This document shows positions 16,554 to 25,404 of a stretch of DNA of 64,000 nt, in pieces (within the stretch, counting starts at the first letter, position 1; each line of letters begins with the position of its first letter). The stretch spans positions 868,001-932,000 of the forward strand of contig NZ_JANHGR010000001.1 in the NCBI RefSeq assembly GCF_026616205.1, read 5' to 3'. The stretch is from Halolamina litorea (lineage in GTDB: Archaea > Halobacteriota > Halobacteria > Halobacteriales > Haloferacaceae). The notes beneath the pieces were generated by a model. It saw only the letters and a program-made list of their open reading frames with translations. It ran no database searches and was not told the origin of the DNA. The translations under genes and the position numbers were made by a program.

Positions 16554-17744
16554 ATGGCCGACGCACCCGAGGTCGGAGAGCTCTCGCCGCCGAACCGGAC
16601 GCTGATGGGCCCGGGCCCCAGCGACGTACACCCCCGCGTGCTGCGGGCGATGTCGACGCCGCTCGTGGGGCATCTCGACCCGTCGTTCGTCGAACTGATG
16701 GACGAGGTGCAGGAGCTACTGCGCTACACGTTCCGGACCGACAACGAGTGGACCATCCCCGTCTCCGGAACCGGGTCGGCGGCGATGGAGGCCGCGATCG
16801 GCAACGTCGTCGAACCCGGTGATCGGATGCTCGTCCCCACGAACGGCTACTTCGGCGGCCGGATGGCCGACATGGCACAGCGTGCGGGTGGCGAGGTGGT
16901 GGCGGTCGACGCACCGTGGGGCGAACCACTCGATCCCGAGGACGTCGCCGCCGCGTTCGACGCCCACGGCGACATCGACGTGTTCGGGTTCGTTCACGCC
17001 GAGACGTCGACGGGCGTCCTCCAGCCGAACGTGTCCGAACTGACCGATATCGCTCACGACCACGACGCGCTGGCTATCGCGGACAGCGTCACCTCCATCG
17101 GCGGCGTCGAACTCCGCGTCGACGAGTGGGGGATCGACGTCGCCTACGCCGGCCCGCAGAAGTGCCTCTCCTGCCCACCGGGCGCGTCGCCGCTTACGCT
17201 CAACGACGCGGCGATGGAGAAGGTCCTGAACCGCGAGACGGACGCCCGCTCGTGGTACCTCGACCTCTCGCTGCTAGAGGGCTACTGGGGCGAGGAGCGC
17301 GCCTACCACCACACGGCGCCGATCACCAACGTCTACGCCATCCGGGAGGCGCTGCGACTCGTCGCCGAGGAGGGGATCGAGGAGCGGTGGGACCGCCACC
17401 GCCGCGTCGCCGGCGCACTCAAGGCCGGCTTTGAGGCGATGGGGCTGGAGATGAACGCCGCCGACGACTACTGGCTCCCCAGTTTGAACGCCGTGTGCGT
17501 GCCCGAGGGCGTGGACGACGGCGAGGTCATCGACTACCTGCTTTCGGCCTACGACCTCGAAATCGCCTCCGGACTGGGCGACCTGGAGGGGGACATCTGG
17601 CGGATCGGCTGCATGGGCTACTCCGCGAACCCGAAGAACGTCTCGCTGGTCGTGAGCGCGCTCGCGGACGCGCTCTCCCGGCAGGGCGTCGACGTGGATG
17701 CCGGCGCGGGCATCGAGGCGACCGCACGGGCGCTGCAGGAGTAG
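16554..17744 (+). CDS. PLP-dependent aminotransferase, alanine-glyoxylate/serine-pyruvate type
   Basis: 396 residues, fold-type I class V. The N-terminus has the family opening LMGPGPSDVHPRVLRAM. Cofactor-binding residues follow in VSGTGSAAMEAAI and ADSVTSIGGVELRVDEWGID, and the Schiff-base lysine is in AGPQKCLSCPPG (about 203). It most likely interconverts alanine or serine with glyoxylate, hydroxypyruvate or pyruvate. The exact substrate pair cannot be set from sequence. It is 78 bases downstream of thrS on the same strand and could share a transcript. Confidence 0.88.
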   Translation: MADAPEVGELSPPNRTLMGPGPSDVHPRVLRAMSTPLVGHLDPSFVELMDEVQELLRYTFRTDNEWTIPVSGTGSAAMEAAIGNVVEPGDRMLVPTNGYFGGRMADMAQRAGGEVVAVDAPWGEPLDPEDVAAAFDAHGDIDVFGFVHAETSTGVLQPNVSELTDIAHDHDALAIADSVTSIGGVELRVDEWGIDVAYAGPQKCLSCPPGASPLTLNDAAMEKVLNRETDARSWYLDLSLLEGYWGEERAYHHTAPITNVYAIREALRLVAEEGIEERWDRHRRVAGALKAGFEAMGLEMNAADDYWLPSLNAVCVPEGVDDGEVIDYLLSAYDLEIASGLGDLEGDIWRIGCMGYSANPKNVSLVVSALADALSRQGVDVDAGAGIEATARALQE

Positions 17745-17762
17745 CCGGCGTCAGCCCTCGCA

Positions 17763-19121
17763 CTACCACTCGGTGAGCGCGCCGCGGCCGTGGAAGTGCG
17801 TGAGCACGACCGCGAACGTGAGTGCGCCGGTGACCGCGAACGCGCCGCCGACGTAGAACACCGTCTCGATACCGTACTGGCTCCAGAGCCAGCCGGCCAT
17901 CACCGGCCCGAGCACGCTGCCGGGGCGCCAGACCAGTTCGCGGATGCCGAAGCTCGCGGCGATCCCCCCCTCGTCGGCGCCCTCGTCGGCGAACAGCGCC
18001 ATACTCGCGGGCTCGCGGAACGCGTCGACGACGCCGAGCAGCCCGTTGATGACCAGTAGCGGCACGAACGCCGGCCCCAGCGTGCCGAGCAGTGAGTAGC
18101 CCTCACCCGAGCCACCGAGTAGCGGCGGGACGATCAGTTCGTACGTCGCCGGGAGCCCCAGCGCAGCACCGATTCCCGGCGCGAACGGCACGGCGAGCGC
18201 GACCAGCCCGTAGGCCCCGCCGCCGGCGAAGACGAACAGCGAGCGACCGTAGCTGTCCGAGAGTCGGCCGGTGAACGGCTGGCAGAGCATGTTCGTCAGC
18301 TTCTCGGCGACGAGGACGAACGAGACTGCCAGTTCGGCGTAGCCCAGTCCGCCGCTGGCCGCGGAGACGCCGACGAAGATGGCCACCCACGACCGAACGA
18401 CGGTGACGGCGACGGCGTACTGCGCGCGGAAGGACGTCAGGGTGATGATGCGCTTGTTGAGTGCCAGCCCGGCGAACGGGTTACCGTAGCGGCGCGTCTC
18501 GTCGGCCGGGAGGTAGATCCACACGCCGGCGATCCCCAGCGCGAACGAGACGACGATAAGGGTGTAGATGGGGGTGAACCCGACGAACTGGTAGAGCCCG
18601 CCGGCGATGATCATGCCGAGGATCGACGCGAGAAACCGGACCGAGTTCGCCTTCCCGATGCTGTTTGCCCGCTCGCCGTGGTCGGCGAGTTCGCCGACCA
18701 GCGAGAGCGTCATCAGCCCCGAACCGGTGACGGCGGCGCCCTGTAGCGCCCGGACGCCGATGAACGCCGTACTGTCGGCGACGTTCGTCGAGAGCTCCAG
18801 CCCGAACAGCGACGCCGCGACCGCGGCGACGAACCCGCCGATCTGCTGGACGTTCGCGAACGCGACGTAGGCGACCACGCTCAGGCCGAGCACGGCGAGC
18901 AGGACCTTCTTCTTGTCGTGGCGGTCGCCCGCCCACGCGAGCGGGATCACCACGACCGTTTGGGCGAGGGTCAGCCCCGTGATGAACAGCCCACCCATGA
19001 ACTCCGAGGCCTGAAGCACCCGGATGTAGGTGGGGATCAACACCGCGAGCGTGGCGAAGCCAAAGCCCGTCGCGAACCGCGAGAGGTACAGCGACCAGAA
19101 CTGCAGGCGTTCCTCGTTCAC
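17763..19121 (-). CDS. MFS transporter
   Basis: 452 residues with about 12 hydrophobic helices. The loop between helices 2 and 3 has the MFS motif A-like sequence PLAWAGDRHDKKKVLL, and a related GRLSDSYGRSLF occurs at the equivalent place in the second half. GTG start (MNEERLQFW). It is convergent with the aminotransferase. The long central loop includes an Arg/Pro-rich stretch. Substrate unknown; drug or metabolite efflux is possible. Confidence 0.9.
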   Translation of the reverse strand: MNEERLQFWSLYLSRFATGFGFATLAVLIPTYIRVLQASEFMGGLFITGLTLAQTVVVIPLAWAGDRHDKKKVLLAVLGLSVVAYVAFANVQQIGGFVAAVAASLFGLELSTNVADSTAFIGVRALQGAAVTGSGLMTLSLVGELADHGERANSIGKANSVRFLASILGMIIAGGLYQFVGFTPIYTLIVVSFALGIAGVWIYLPADETRRYGNPFAGLALNKRIITLTSFRAQYAVAVTVVRSWVAIFVGVSAASGGLGYAELAVSFVLVAEKLTNMLCQPFTGRLSDSYGRSLFVFAGGGAYGLVALAVPFAPGIGAALGLPATYELIVPPLLGGSGEGYSLLGTLGPAFVPLLVINGLLGVVDAFREPASMALFADEGADEGGIAASFGIRELVWRPGSVLGPVMAGWLWSQYGIETVFYVGGAFAVTGALTFAVVLTHFHGRGALTEW

Positions 19122-19191
19122 AGGCCGACTGCGAGTGAGTCCGGAAAAGGGGTTTCGTTTCGATACCCCGCGTCAGCGGGGGCGTGTGCGC

Positions 19192-20169
19192 TTACTCGCG
19201 GCGGGCCAGCGCGCCGGCGCCGACGATGGCGAGCAGCGCGGCGACGACGCCGAAGCCGGGAGCGCTCGTGCTGGTCTCGGTCGGCTCCTCGGTCGCGTCG
19301 GCGGTCGCGTTCTCGGGAGTCGCAGGTGCAACCGTGGTGCCGGTCCACGTGTTGCCGAGTTCGACGCCGTCGGCGGCGACGGTGATCGAGTACTCCTCGT
19401 TGGCCTCGTAGGTGAAGAAGGAGAACTGGGCCGTCGCGCGGCTGTTCTCGTCGACGGTCGTCTGGACGTTCGTCGCGGCGCCCGTCTCGGCGTCGTGGCC
19501 GGAGGTCAGCGAGAACGTCAGCGACGTGCCCGGGGCGAGGGTCGTCGCGACTTCGAAGTTGAAGACCTCACCAGCGACCGCCTCGCTCACGTCGTCGGTG
19601 AAGCGGACCTTCGGCTCGACGACGCCGAAGCGGGTCTGCTGGGTGTAGTTCTCGCCGTCCGTGACCGAGTCGGTGACGGTCGTGACGGCGGTGAAGCTAT
19701 CGCCGGCCGCGGCGGTCGCGGTGCCGTTACCCTGCTGGAACGCTGTCGTCTGCAGGTCGAGTGCGACGTAGACGGCGTCCTCGGTGGCGTTGACGGCGAC
19801 ACCCTCGGTATCGGCGCTCACGTCGAGGGTCTTCGCGGAGGCGTTCTCGTCGACGCTGGCGGCGGTCTGGGTCAGTTCGACGGTGACCTCGTCGCCGACC
19901 AACGTGCCGTCGCCGTCGGCTTCGGCGGGGATGCCGGAGGCGTTGAGTCGGATGATCGCCACGTCGCTGGCGGCGATGATGCTGTCGGAACCGTCGGCAC
20001 GGGTTGTCGACTCGGCGGCGGCCGACGCGGCGGTCGAGGCGGGCGCGGCCGTCACGGTGAGGTCGCCGACGGCGTCCTCGGAGACGGGTGCGGCCGCGGC
20101 CGTCGCGGGGGCGACGGCGGCGACGAGCAGTACGAGCGTAATCGAGAGCGCAGTGTATCGTGTGTTCAT
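19192..20169 (-). CDS. Secreted surface protein with PGF-CTERM sorting signal
   Basis: 325 residues. An N-terminal Sec signal peptide (residues 1-25, MNTRYTALSITLVLLVAAVA then Ala-rich) leads into an acidic, Thr/Ala-rich beta-type extracellular domain with N-X-S/T sites. The C-terminus has a Thr/Glu-rich stretch followed by PGFGVVAALLAIVGAGALA and RRE. This PGF-CTERM signal is processed by archaeosortase and replaced by a lipid anchor. The sequons make it a likely client of the AglB enzyme in this window. A 46-codon in-frame upstream extension lacks a signal and is rejected. The specific function is unknown. Confidence 0.88.
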   Translation of the reverse strand: MNTRYTALSITLVLLVAAVAPATAAAAPVSEDAVGDLTVTAAPASTAASAAAESTTRADGSDSIIAASDVAIIRLNASGIPAEADGDGTLVGDEVTVELTQTAASVDENASAKTLDVSADTEGVAVNATEDAVYVALDLQTTAFQQGNGTATAAAGDSFTAVTTVTDSVTDGENYTQQTRFGVVEPKVRFTDDVSEAVAGEVFNFEVATTLAPGTSLTFSLTSGHDAETGAATNVQTTVDENSRATAQFSFFTYEANEEYSITVAADGVELGNTWTGTTVAPATPENATADATEEPTETSTSAPGFGVVAALLAIVGAGALARRE

Positions 20170-20513
20170 GATTGGTAGGTGGTCCAACACGGCCCCCCCC
20201 ACCGGGGCGCTCTCCGGACGCTGATGTCGCTGCGAGCACGGTCGCTCTGGGCGGAGGGCGGAGCGGAGGGCGGACGCGGGACCGGGCCGGTCGTCGGCCT
20301 CTGTCAACGGGTACGCAGGCGCGGCCTAAACCCTTCCTTTCCGACAGCAGACAGGCAGATAGTACCATGGTACCAATACACAGAAAATAGCGGGACGTGA
20401 GTCCGACCAAGCCGATCAGTCACACCGAGAGGCTGACCGAACGAGCACCCAGTCTGTTCCCAGCCTCGACGGTGAGCCAGTAGCTTCAGGCCCCCGCCGG
20501 CCGACTGGAGTCC
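20170..20513. promoter_or_regulatory. Divergent promoter region with a 12-bp palindrome
   Basis: No gene is seen in these 344 bases between the surface-protein gene and the photolyase gene. GTACCATGGTAC at 20362-20373 is a perfect palindrome in an AT-rich patch. On the minus strand it lies about 25 bases upstream of GGTTTAGGCC (20330-20339, a possible TATA preceded by purine-rich AGGAAGG), the layout of an activator site for the surface-protein gene. That would give a leader of over 100 bases. GGAGGGCGGA is repeated nearby (about 20258-20277). Confidence 0.4.
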
Positions 20514-22013
20514 ATGAGCGTTTTCTGGCACCGCCGGGACCTGCGGGTCGACGACAACCGTGGGCTGGCGGCCGCCGCCGAGGACGGGGACGCCGTTCCC
20601 GTCTTCGTCTTCGACGACGACGTACTGGCACACGGGAGCGACGCCCGCGTCCGGTTCATGCTCGACGCGCTTTCCGATCTCCGCGACGCGTACCGCGAGG
20701 CCGGCTCGGAACTGGTGATCGCTCACGGCGACCCCGCGGCCGTGCTCCCCGCCGTCGCCGGGGCCGTCGACGCCGACACCGTCTACTGGAACGAGGACTA
20801 CACCAAACTCTCCCGCGAGCGCGACGCCCGGGTTCGCTTGGCCCTCGAACGTGCGGGCGTCGACCGCGAGAGCCACCACGACGGCCAACTCCACAAGCCC
20901 GGCAGCATCCGTACCAACGCGGGAGAGCCCTACTCCGTCTACACCTACTTCTGGAAGAAGTGGCGCGACCGTGAGAAGGCCGACCCGTTCCCAGCCCCGG
21001 ACGCCGGCCTCGCCGACGCCGCCGACCTCTCGCCCGCCGCACTGGCCGAGGCGGCGGGGGGTGAGACCACCGACGTACTCCACGAGACGCTCCGAGCCGA
21101 CCTCCCTTCGATCGAGGACCTCGGATTCGCCGAACCCGACGCCGACGTGCAGGCCGCCGGGACCGCGGCGGCCCGCGAGCGCCTCGCCGACTTCCGTTCG
21201 GAGCCGATCTTCCACTACGACGAGGACCGGGACTACCCCGCGAAGCACGGCAGTTCCCGGCTCTCGCCGCACCTCAAGTTCGGCACGATCGGGCTTCGGG
21301 AGACCTACCGCGCTACCGAGTCGGCGATGCGGGAGGCCCGCGACCGCGACGAGGGGTCCGAGGGAACCGAGGCACAGGACAACGTCGAGGCGTTCCAGTC
21401 CCAACTCGCGTGGCGCGAGTTCTACACGCAGGTACTCTACTTCAACCCGGACGTGATCACGGAGAACTACAAGGAGTACGAGGAGGGGATCGACTGGCAC
21501 AACGACCCCGACGAACTGGCGGCGTGGGAGGCCGGCGAGACCGGCTACCCCATCGTCGACGCCGGCATGCGCCAACTGCAGGCGGAGGCGTGGATGCACA
21601 ACCGCGTACGGATGATCGTCGCCTCGTTCCTCACGAAGGACCTGCTGTGGGACTGGCGGGCGGGCTACGCTCACTTCCGGGAACACCTCGCGGATCACGA
21701 CACCGCCAACGACAACGGCGGCTGGCAGTGGGCGGCGTCGACGGGCACCGACGCTCAGCCGTACTTCCGGATCTTCAACCCCACCAGCCAGGGCGAGCGC
21801 TACGACCCCGACGCCGAGTACATCAAGGAGTACGTTCCGGAACTCCGCGGCGTCGACGCCGACGACATCCACGGCTGGACCGAGATGAACGACGAGGAGC
21901 GGGCACAGATCGCGCCCGACTACCCCGACCCGATCGTCGACCACAGCGAGCGTCGGGAGCAGGCGCTGGCGATGTTCAAGCGGGCCCGCGGGGAGGACCC
22001 CGAAGAGGACTGA
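20514..22013 (+). CDS. phr: Deoxyribodipyrimidine photolyase (cryptochrome/photolyase family)
   Basis: 499 residues. The N-terminal Rossmann-type antenna domain begins MSVFWHRRDLRVDDNRGL. The C-terminal FAD domain contains SSRLSPHLKFGTIGLRE, QLAWREFYTQVL, MHNRVRMIVASFLTKDLLWDWR and the flavin/DNA-binding DNGGWQWAASTGTDAQPYFR. The last matches light-dependent CPD photolyases rather than plant-type cryptochromes. It repairs UV-induced cyclobutane pyrimidine dimers using blue light, which fits a salt-pond life under strong sun. Acidic residue content is typical of halophiles. Confidence 0.94.
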   Translation: MSVFWHRRDLRVDDNRGLAAAAEDGDAVPVFVFDDDVLAHGSDARVRFMLDALSDLRDAYREAGSELVIAHGDPAAVLPAVAGAVDADTVYWNEDYTKLSRERDARVRLALERAGVDRESHHDGQLHKPGSIRTNAGEPYSVYTYFWKKWRDREKADPFPAPDAGLADAADLSPAALAEAAGGETTDVLHETLRADLPSIEDLGFAEPDADVQAAGTAAARERLADFRSEPIFHYDEDRDYPAKHGSSRLSPHLKFGTIGLRETYRATESAMREARDRDEGSEGTEAQDNVEAFQSQLAWREFYTQVLYFNPDVITENYKEYEEGIDWHNDPDELAAWEAGETGYPIVDAGMRQLQAEAWMHNRVRMIVASFLTKDLLWDWRAGYAHFREHLADHDTANDNGGWQWAASTGTDAQPYFRIFNPTSQGERYDPDAEYIKEYVPELRGVDADDIHGWTEMNDEERAQIAPDYPDPIVDHSERREQALAMFKRARGEDPEED

Positions 22014-22041
22014 CCGGCTGTCGCTCGCCGTGGCCGGCGAG

Positions 22042-22185
22042 CTACCCGTGCGTCGCCGTGTCCGTCGTCCCGAGGATCGTCTCACAGTGGGGACACTGCC
22101 AGACGACGGGCTCGCCCCAGTCGGCGTCGATGAACGCGCGTTCGAGCTTCCGCACCTCCCGCTCGCAGGACGGGCACTTGGTCAT
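22042..22185 (-). CDS. Small CPxC zinc-ribbon protein (47 aa)
   Basis: 47 residues: MTKCPSCEREVRKLERAF followed by a WGEPVVWQCPHCETILG segment. Two CPxC knuckles form a classic zinc ribbon, a type of microprotein common in haloarchaea. ATG start; convergent with the photolyase gene and divergent from the DJ-1 gene. No function is known from sequence; protein or nucleic-acid binding is possible. Confidence 0.8.
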   Translation of the reverse strand: MTKCPSCEREVRKLERAFIDADWGEPVVWQCPHCETILGTTDTATHG

Positions 22186-22271
22186 GGTTCGGCTCCCGGC
22201 GGACCGGGATTAATCGTTTCCCCTCGTGGGACGCCCGAGCGCTTTTGCTGACACGGCACACACCACCCGAT

Positions 22272-22892
22272 ATGACCACGCGAATCGACGTGTTGCTGTA
22301 CGACGGCTTCGACGAACTCGACGCGGTCGGCCCCTTCGAAGTGTTCGAGAACGCCGCCCGCGCGGGCGCCGACTGCGAGGTCTCGCTGGTCACCCACGAG
22401 ACACAGGAGCGCGTGACCGCGAGCCACGGCCTCGACGTCGGCGTCGACGGCACGCTCGCAAACCCCGGCGACGACGATGCGCCGGACGTGCTCGTCGTTC
22501 CGGGTGGCGGCTGGTCCGCCGGCGAGGGTGGCGTCCGCCGGGAGTACGACTCCGGAGAGCTCCCCGAGGTCATCGCCGCCTACCACGCCGCCGGGACGAC
22601 GATTGCCTCGGTCTGCACCGGCGCGATGCTGCTCGAACGTGCGGGAATCCTCGGTACGGGCCCGGCGATCACTCACCAGTCCGCGGTCGAGGACCTCCGT
22701 GACGCCGGCGTGACGGTCCCCAACGCCCGCGTGGTCGATACCGGACAGATCGTGTCTGCGGGCGGGGTGACCAGCGGGATCGACCTCGCGCTCCACCTGA
22801 CCGAACGGGAGTTCGGCAAGGACGTCGCCGAGAGCGTGGCGACGACGCTCGAGTACGAACCGCGCGGGACCATCCGGATCGCGCGTCGGTAG
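22272..22892 (+). CDS. DJ-1/PfpI family protein
   Basis: 206 residues. It shows the class I glutamine-amidotransferase-like fold of the family: IDVLLYDGFDELDAVGPFEV at the start, VLVVPGGGWSAG, and the nucleophile elbow ASVCTGAMLLERAGIL with Cys at about 115. ITHQSAVEDL follows at the usual His position. The closest subgroup by pattern is the isonitrile-hydratase/AraC-N-terminal type. The ATG at 22272 is chosen over an in-frame upstream TTG. Its stop directly abuts the stop of the opposing MFS gene. The substrate is unknown; protein repair or small-aldehyde detoxification are family activities. Confidence 0.9.
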   Translation: MTTRIDVLLYDGFDELDAVGPFEVFENAARAGADCEVSLVTHETQERVTASHGLDVGVDGTLANPGDDDAPDVLVVPGGGWSAGEGGVRREYDSGELPEVIAAYHAAGTTIASVCTGAMLLERAGILGTGPAITHQSAVEDLRDAGVTVPNARVVDTGQIVSAGGVTSGIDLALHLTEREFGKDVAESVATTLEYEPRGTIRIARR

Positions 22893-24080
22893 TCAGTCCC
22901 GGGCGATAGAGAGCCAGATCGCGACCGCGGCGACGCCCGAGAGCACCGCGAGCGCCGTCCAGCCGGTGTCGTAGCCGACCGTCTCCGCCACGCTGCCGAA
23001 CAGCGGCGGCGCGACCAGGCCGCCCGTGTTGAGCGCGGTCTGGCCGCCCGCGGTGGCGGCGCCGACCTCGTCGTCGTCGACCATCGCGGTCATCGTCGCG
23101 TAGTAGACGCCGGGGAAGCCGAGCACGAAGACCCCGAGGAAGCCGAAGGCGAGCCACGTCGCCGCCTCGCCGCTCGCGAACACGACGCCGACGAAGCCGA
23201 CACCGGCGAGGGCGGCCTGTCCCGCGAGGACGATGGCGGGCCCGCGGACCGCGGTTCCGGGGATGCGGTCGGCGACTTCCCCGCCGACGAGGCGGCCCGC
23301 ACTCCCCGTGAGTTGGGTCGTCGCGAGCATGGCGCCGCCGACGCCCGCCGCGGCGGCGACGGAGTCGGTGACGTGCGGGACGACGTAGCTGGTGGTCGTG
23401 AACACCGCCGCCCCGAGGAGCAGCCCGGAGATCAGCAGGCCGCGGTAGGAGGGGTCATCGAGCAGCGCGCGCACGTCCGGCGTCGAGAGGTCGCCGCCGC
23501 CCGGCTTGCCCTCGTAGCGCCACGCGGTGACCCCGGCGACGACTACGGCGAGGGCGGCGGCGACGAGGAACGCGGCCTGCCAGTCGAAGCGAACGAACCC
23601 CAACACTTCGGCGGCGTCCGTCGTCGCCATCCGCGTGATCAGGATGGCCGCGACGGCGCTGCCGCCGGTGACGCCGACCTGTTTGACGTTCATCGCCAGC
23701 GCCTCCCGCCCCGGCGGGGCGACGTGGACCGAGGCGCGGTTGGTCGCGGGCATCGCCGTCGCGTACGCGAACCCGACGAACAGCAACGCGGCGAGCAGTA
23801 CCGGGAACGTCGGCGACAGCGCGACGAAGGCCATCCCGGCCGCGAGCGCGAGCAGGCCGTACACCAACAGCGGCCGCTCGCCGAGGGCGTCGGTGGCGGC
23901 GCCGGTGACGAACAGCAACGCGGTGTAGCCCAGCATCATCGCCGTCACCGTCAGCCCGGTGACGCCGAGCGAGACGCCGAACCCCTCGCGCACGAACGCC
24001 GTGGCCGCGAACACGGTGTAGAAACAGAGGCTGGCGGTGAACTGCCAGCCGGAGACGAGCGAGACGCCGCGCCAAGACAT
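22893..24080 (-). CDS. MFS transporter
   Basis: 395 residues, about 12 helices. ATDALGERPLLVYGLLALAAGM is the motif A loop after helix 2, and GGEVADRIPGTAVRG is its second-half counterpart. The overall pattern resembles the nitrate/nitrite or cyanate-type MFS groups, but nothing fixes the substrate. The ATG at 24080 is preferred to one 40 codons upstream because MSWRGVSLVSGWQF leads directly into the first helix. Confidence 0.88.
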   Translation of the reverse strand: MSWRGVSLVSGWQFTASLCFYTVFAATAFVREGFGVSLGVTGLTVTAMMLGYTALLFVTGAATDALGERPLLVYGLLALAAGMAFVALSPTFPVLLAALLFVGFAYATAMPATNRASVHVAPPGREALAMNVKQVGVTGGSAVAAILITRMATTDAAEVLGFVRFDWQAAFLVAAALAVVVAGVTAWRYEGKPGGGDLSTPDVRALLDDPSYRGLLISGLLLGAAVFTTTSYVVPHVTDSVAAAAGVGGAMLATTQLTGSAGRLVGGEVADRIPGTAVRGPAIVLAGQAALAGVGFVGVVFASGEAATWLAFGFLGVFVLGFPGVYYATMTAMVDDDEVGAATAGGQTALNTGGLVAPPLFGSVAETVGYDTGWTALAVLSGVAAVAIWLSIARD

Positions 24081-24249
24081 ACGCCCGACTGCGACGGCCC
24101 CACGTAAGTGCGTGCCCGTTCCGGAACGTCTCGTGACCGACACCCGCCGGCACCGATTCGGCCGAATCCGAGCGTGTGAGACGCTAACATTCGTTTCCAC
24201 GAAGGTTTAACATGAACCGCGACGCAAGGAGATGATGGGTGACTTACCG

Positions 24250-24852
24250 ATGACTGATTACGAACTGCCGCCGCTGCCGTACGAGTACGACGCGCTGGAA
24301 CCCTCGATCTCCGAGCAGGTGCTGACCTGGCACCACGACACGCACCACCAGGGCTACGTGAACGGCTGGAACAGCGCCGAGGAGACGCTAGCCGAGAACC
24401 GTGAGAACGGTGAGTTCGGCTCTTCGCCGGGTGCGATCGGGAACGTGACTCACAACGGTTCGGGTCACATCCTCCACGACCTGTTCTGGCAGTCCATGAG
24501 CCCCGAGGGCGGCGACGAGCCTTCGGGCGCACTCGCGGACCGTATCGAGGAGGACTTCGGCTCCTACGACGCCTGGAAGGGCGAGTTCGAGGCCGCCGCG
24601 GGCGCCGCGGGCGGCTGGGCGCTGCTGGTGTACGACTCCTTCAGCAACCAGCTCCGCAACGTCGTGGTCGACAAGCACGACCAGGGCGCCCTCTGGGGCT
24701 CGCACCCGATTCTGGCCCTCGACGTCTGGGAGCACTCGTACTACTACGACTACGGCCCGGCCCGTGGCGACTTCATCGACGCGTTCTTCGAGGTAGTCGA
24801 TTGGGAAGAGCCGTCCGCCCGCTTCGAGCAGGCGACGGAGCTCTTCGAGTAA
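24250..24852 (+). CDS. sod: Superoxide dismutase (Mn/Fe family)
   Basis: 200 residues. Metal ligands are visible: His in VLTWHHDTHHQGYVNGWN, His in GSGHILHDLFW, and Asp/His in LALDVWEHSYYYDYGP. Haloarchaeal enzymes of this type use manganese. It converts superoxide to peroxide and oxygen in the cytoplasm. The ATG at 24250 is selected because GGGTGAC ends about 6 bases upstream and homologues begin with MTDYELPPLPY; ATGs at 24232 and 24235 are in frame but lie on AAGGAG itself. GTTTAAC at 24205-24211 is the likely TATA box. Confidence 0.96.
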   Translation: MTDYELPPLPYEYDALEPSISEQVLTWHHDTHHQGYVNGWNSAEETLAENRENGEFGSSPGAIGNVTHNGSGHILHDLFWQSMSPEGGDEPSGALADRIEEDFGSYDAWKGEFEAAAGAAGGWALLVYDSFSNQLRNVVVDKHDQGALWGSHPILALDVWEHSYYYDYGPARGDFIDAFFEVVDWEEPSARFEQATELFE

Positions 24853-24859
24853 GCTAGCT

Positions 24860-24920
24860 AGTCACGGCTGTCCCCTGCCGCACGCTTCGTCGGGCGGCAA
24901 CGGGGCCTGACGCCGTGACT
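24860..24920 (+). terminator. Long nested hairpin after the superoxide dismutase gene
   Basis: Three nested stems can be drawn: AGTCACGGC (24860-24868) with GCCGTGACT (24912-24920), CCCC (24872-24875) with GGGG (24902-24905), and TGCCG (24876-24880) with CGGCA (24895-24899). It begins 8 bases after the stop. A T-rich stretch (ATTTTCTTTC, about 24955-24964) follows some 35 bases later. It could be a terminator, an mRNA-stabilising 3' structure or a small RNA. Confidence 0.45.
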
Positions 24921-25011
24921 GTGAGAAGCACGACGCGAGAACGCGTCCGATCCCGATTTTCTTTCGTCACCGACCGCCAAGCGGCCGCGCCGTCGGTTCG
25001 GGACCGGTACT

Positions 25012-25017
25012 GTTTAC
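25012..25017 (+). promoter_or_regulatory. TATA box of the gene at 25042
   Basis: GTTTAC lies 25-30 bases before the ATG, at leaderless spacing. Confidence 0.5.
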
Positions 25018-25041
25018 GCCGTTCCGACCGAATCGCGGCCC

Positions 25042-25365
25042 ATGCCACAGCGAAAGGAGACCTTCGAGCGACTCCACCCGTGTGACTTCTACACGCCCGA
25101 AGAGCTGCTCGCGGAGGACCAGATGTACACGATCTACGAGGTCGCGCGACTTCTCCAGGGCCTCGAACCCGACGCCGACATCGACGAGGAGACCGAGTCG
25201 GTGCTGCTCGACTGGGCGGTGCCGTGGGTGATGAACAACGCCAACGAACTCGTCGTCGCCGACCCGCCCGAGGAGGGAGCGCCGGGCTACTACGGCCTGC
25301 GCCGCGGCACCGACGTAGCCGCCGGCAACGCCGAGTCCGCGTCCACGGACGGCGACGCCCAGTAG
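25042..25365 (+). CDS. Conserved haloarchaeal protein (DUF5827-like)
   Basis: 107 residues. The recognisable core is RLHPCDFYTPEELLAEDQMYTIYEVARLLQG divided by short acidic turns, then LLDWAVPWVMNNANELVVADP and PGYYGL. From memory this resembles haloarchaeal family DUF5827; the number should be verified. The last 20 residues are low-complexity acidic. No membrane segment, no known function. It stands alone with its own TATA box. Confidence 0.8.
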   Translation: MPQRKETFERLHPCDFYTPEELLAEDQMYTIYEVARLLQGLEPDADIDEETESVLLDWAVPWVMNNANELVVADPPEEGAPGYYGLRRGTDVAAGNAESASTDGDAQ

Positions 25366-25404
25366 CGGGGGAACCTCCTTTAGGCTCGCCGGCGTCGTGC
25401 CGGC

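Noticed and set aside
14571-16673. 700-residue open frame antisense to thrS
   Set aside because: Runs opposite a certain thrS with the same GC-driven composition; no domain is recognisable.
20362-20373. GTACCATGGTAC as a leftover cloning site (NcoI/KpnI overlap)
   Set aside because: It lies inside continuous native sequence with no vector sequence around it; a natural palindrome is simpler.
20304-22085. 593-residue antisense frame over the photolyase gene
   Set aside because: Shadow of phr; no motif and no start signals.
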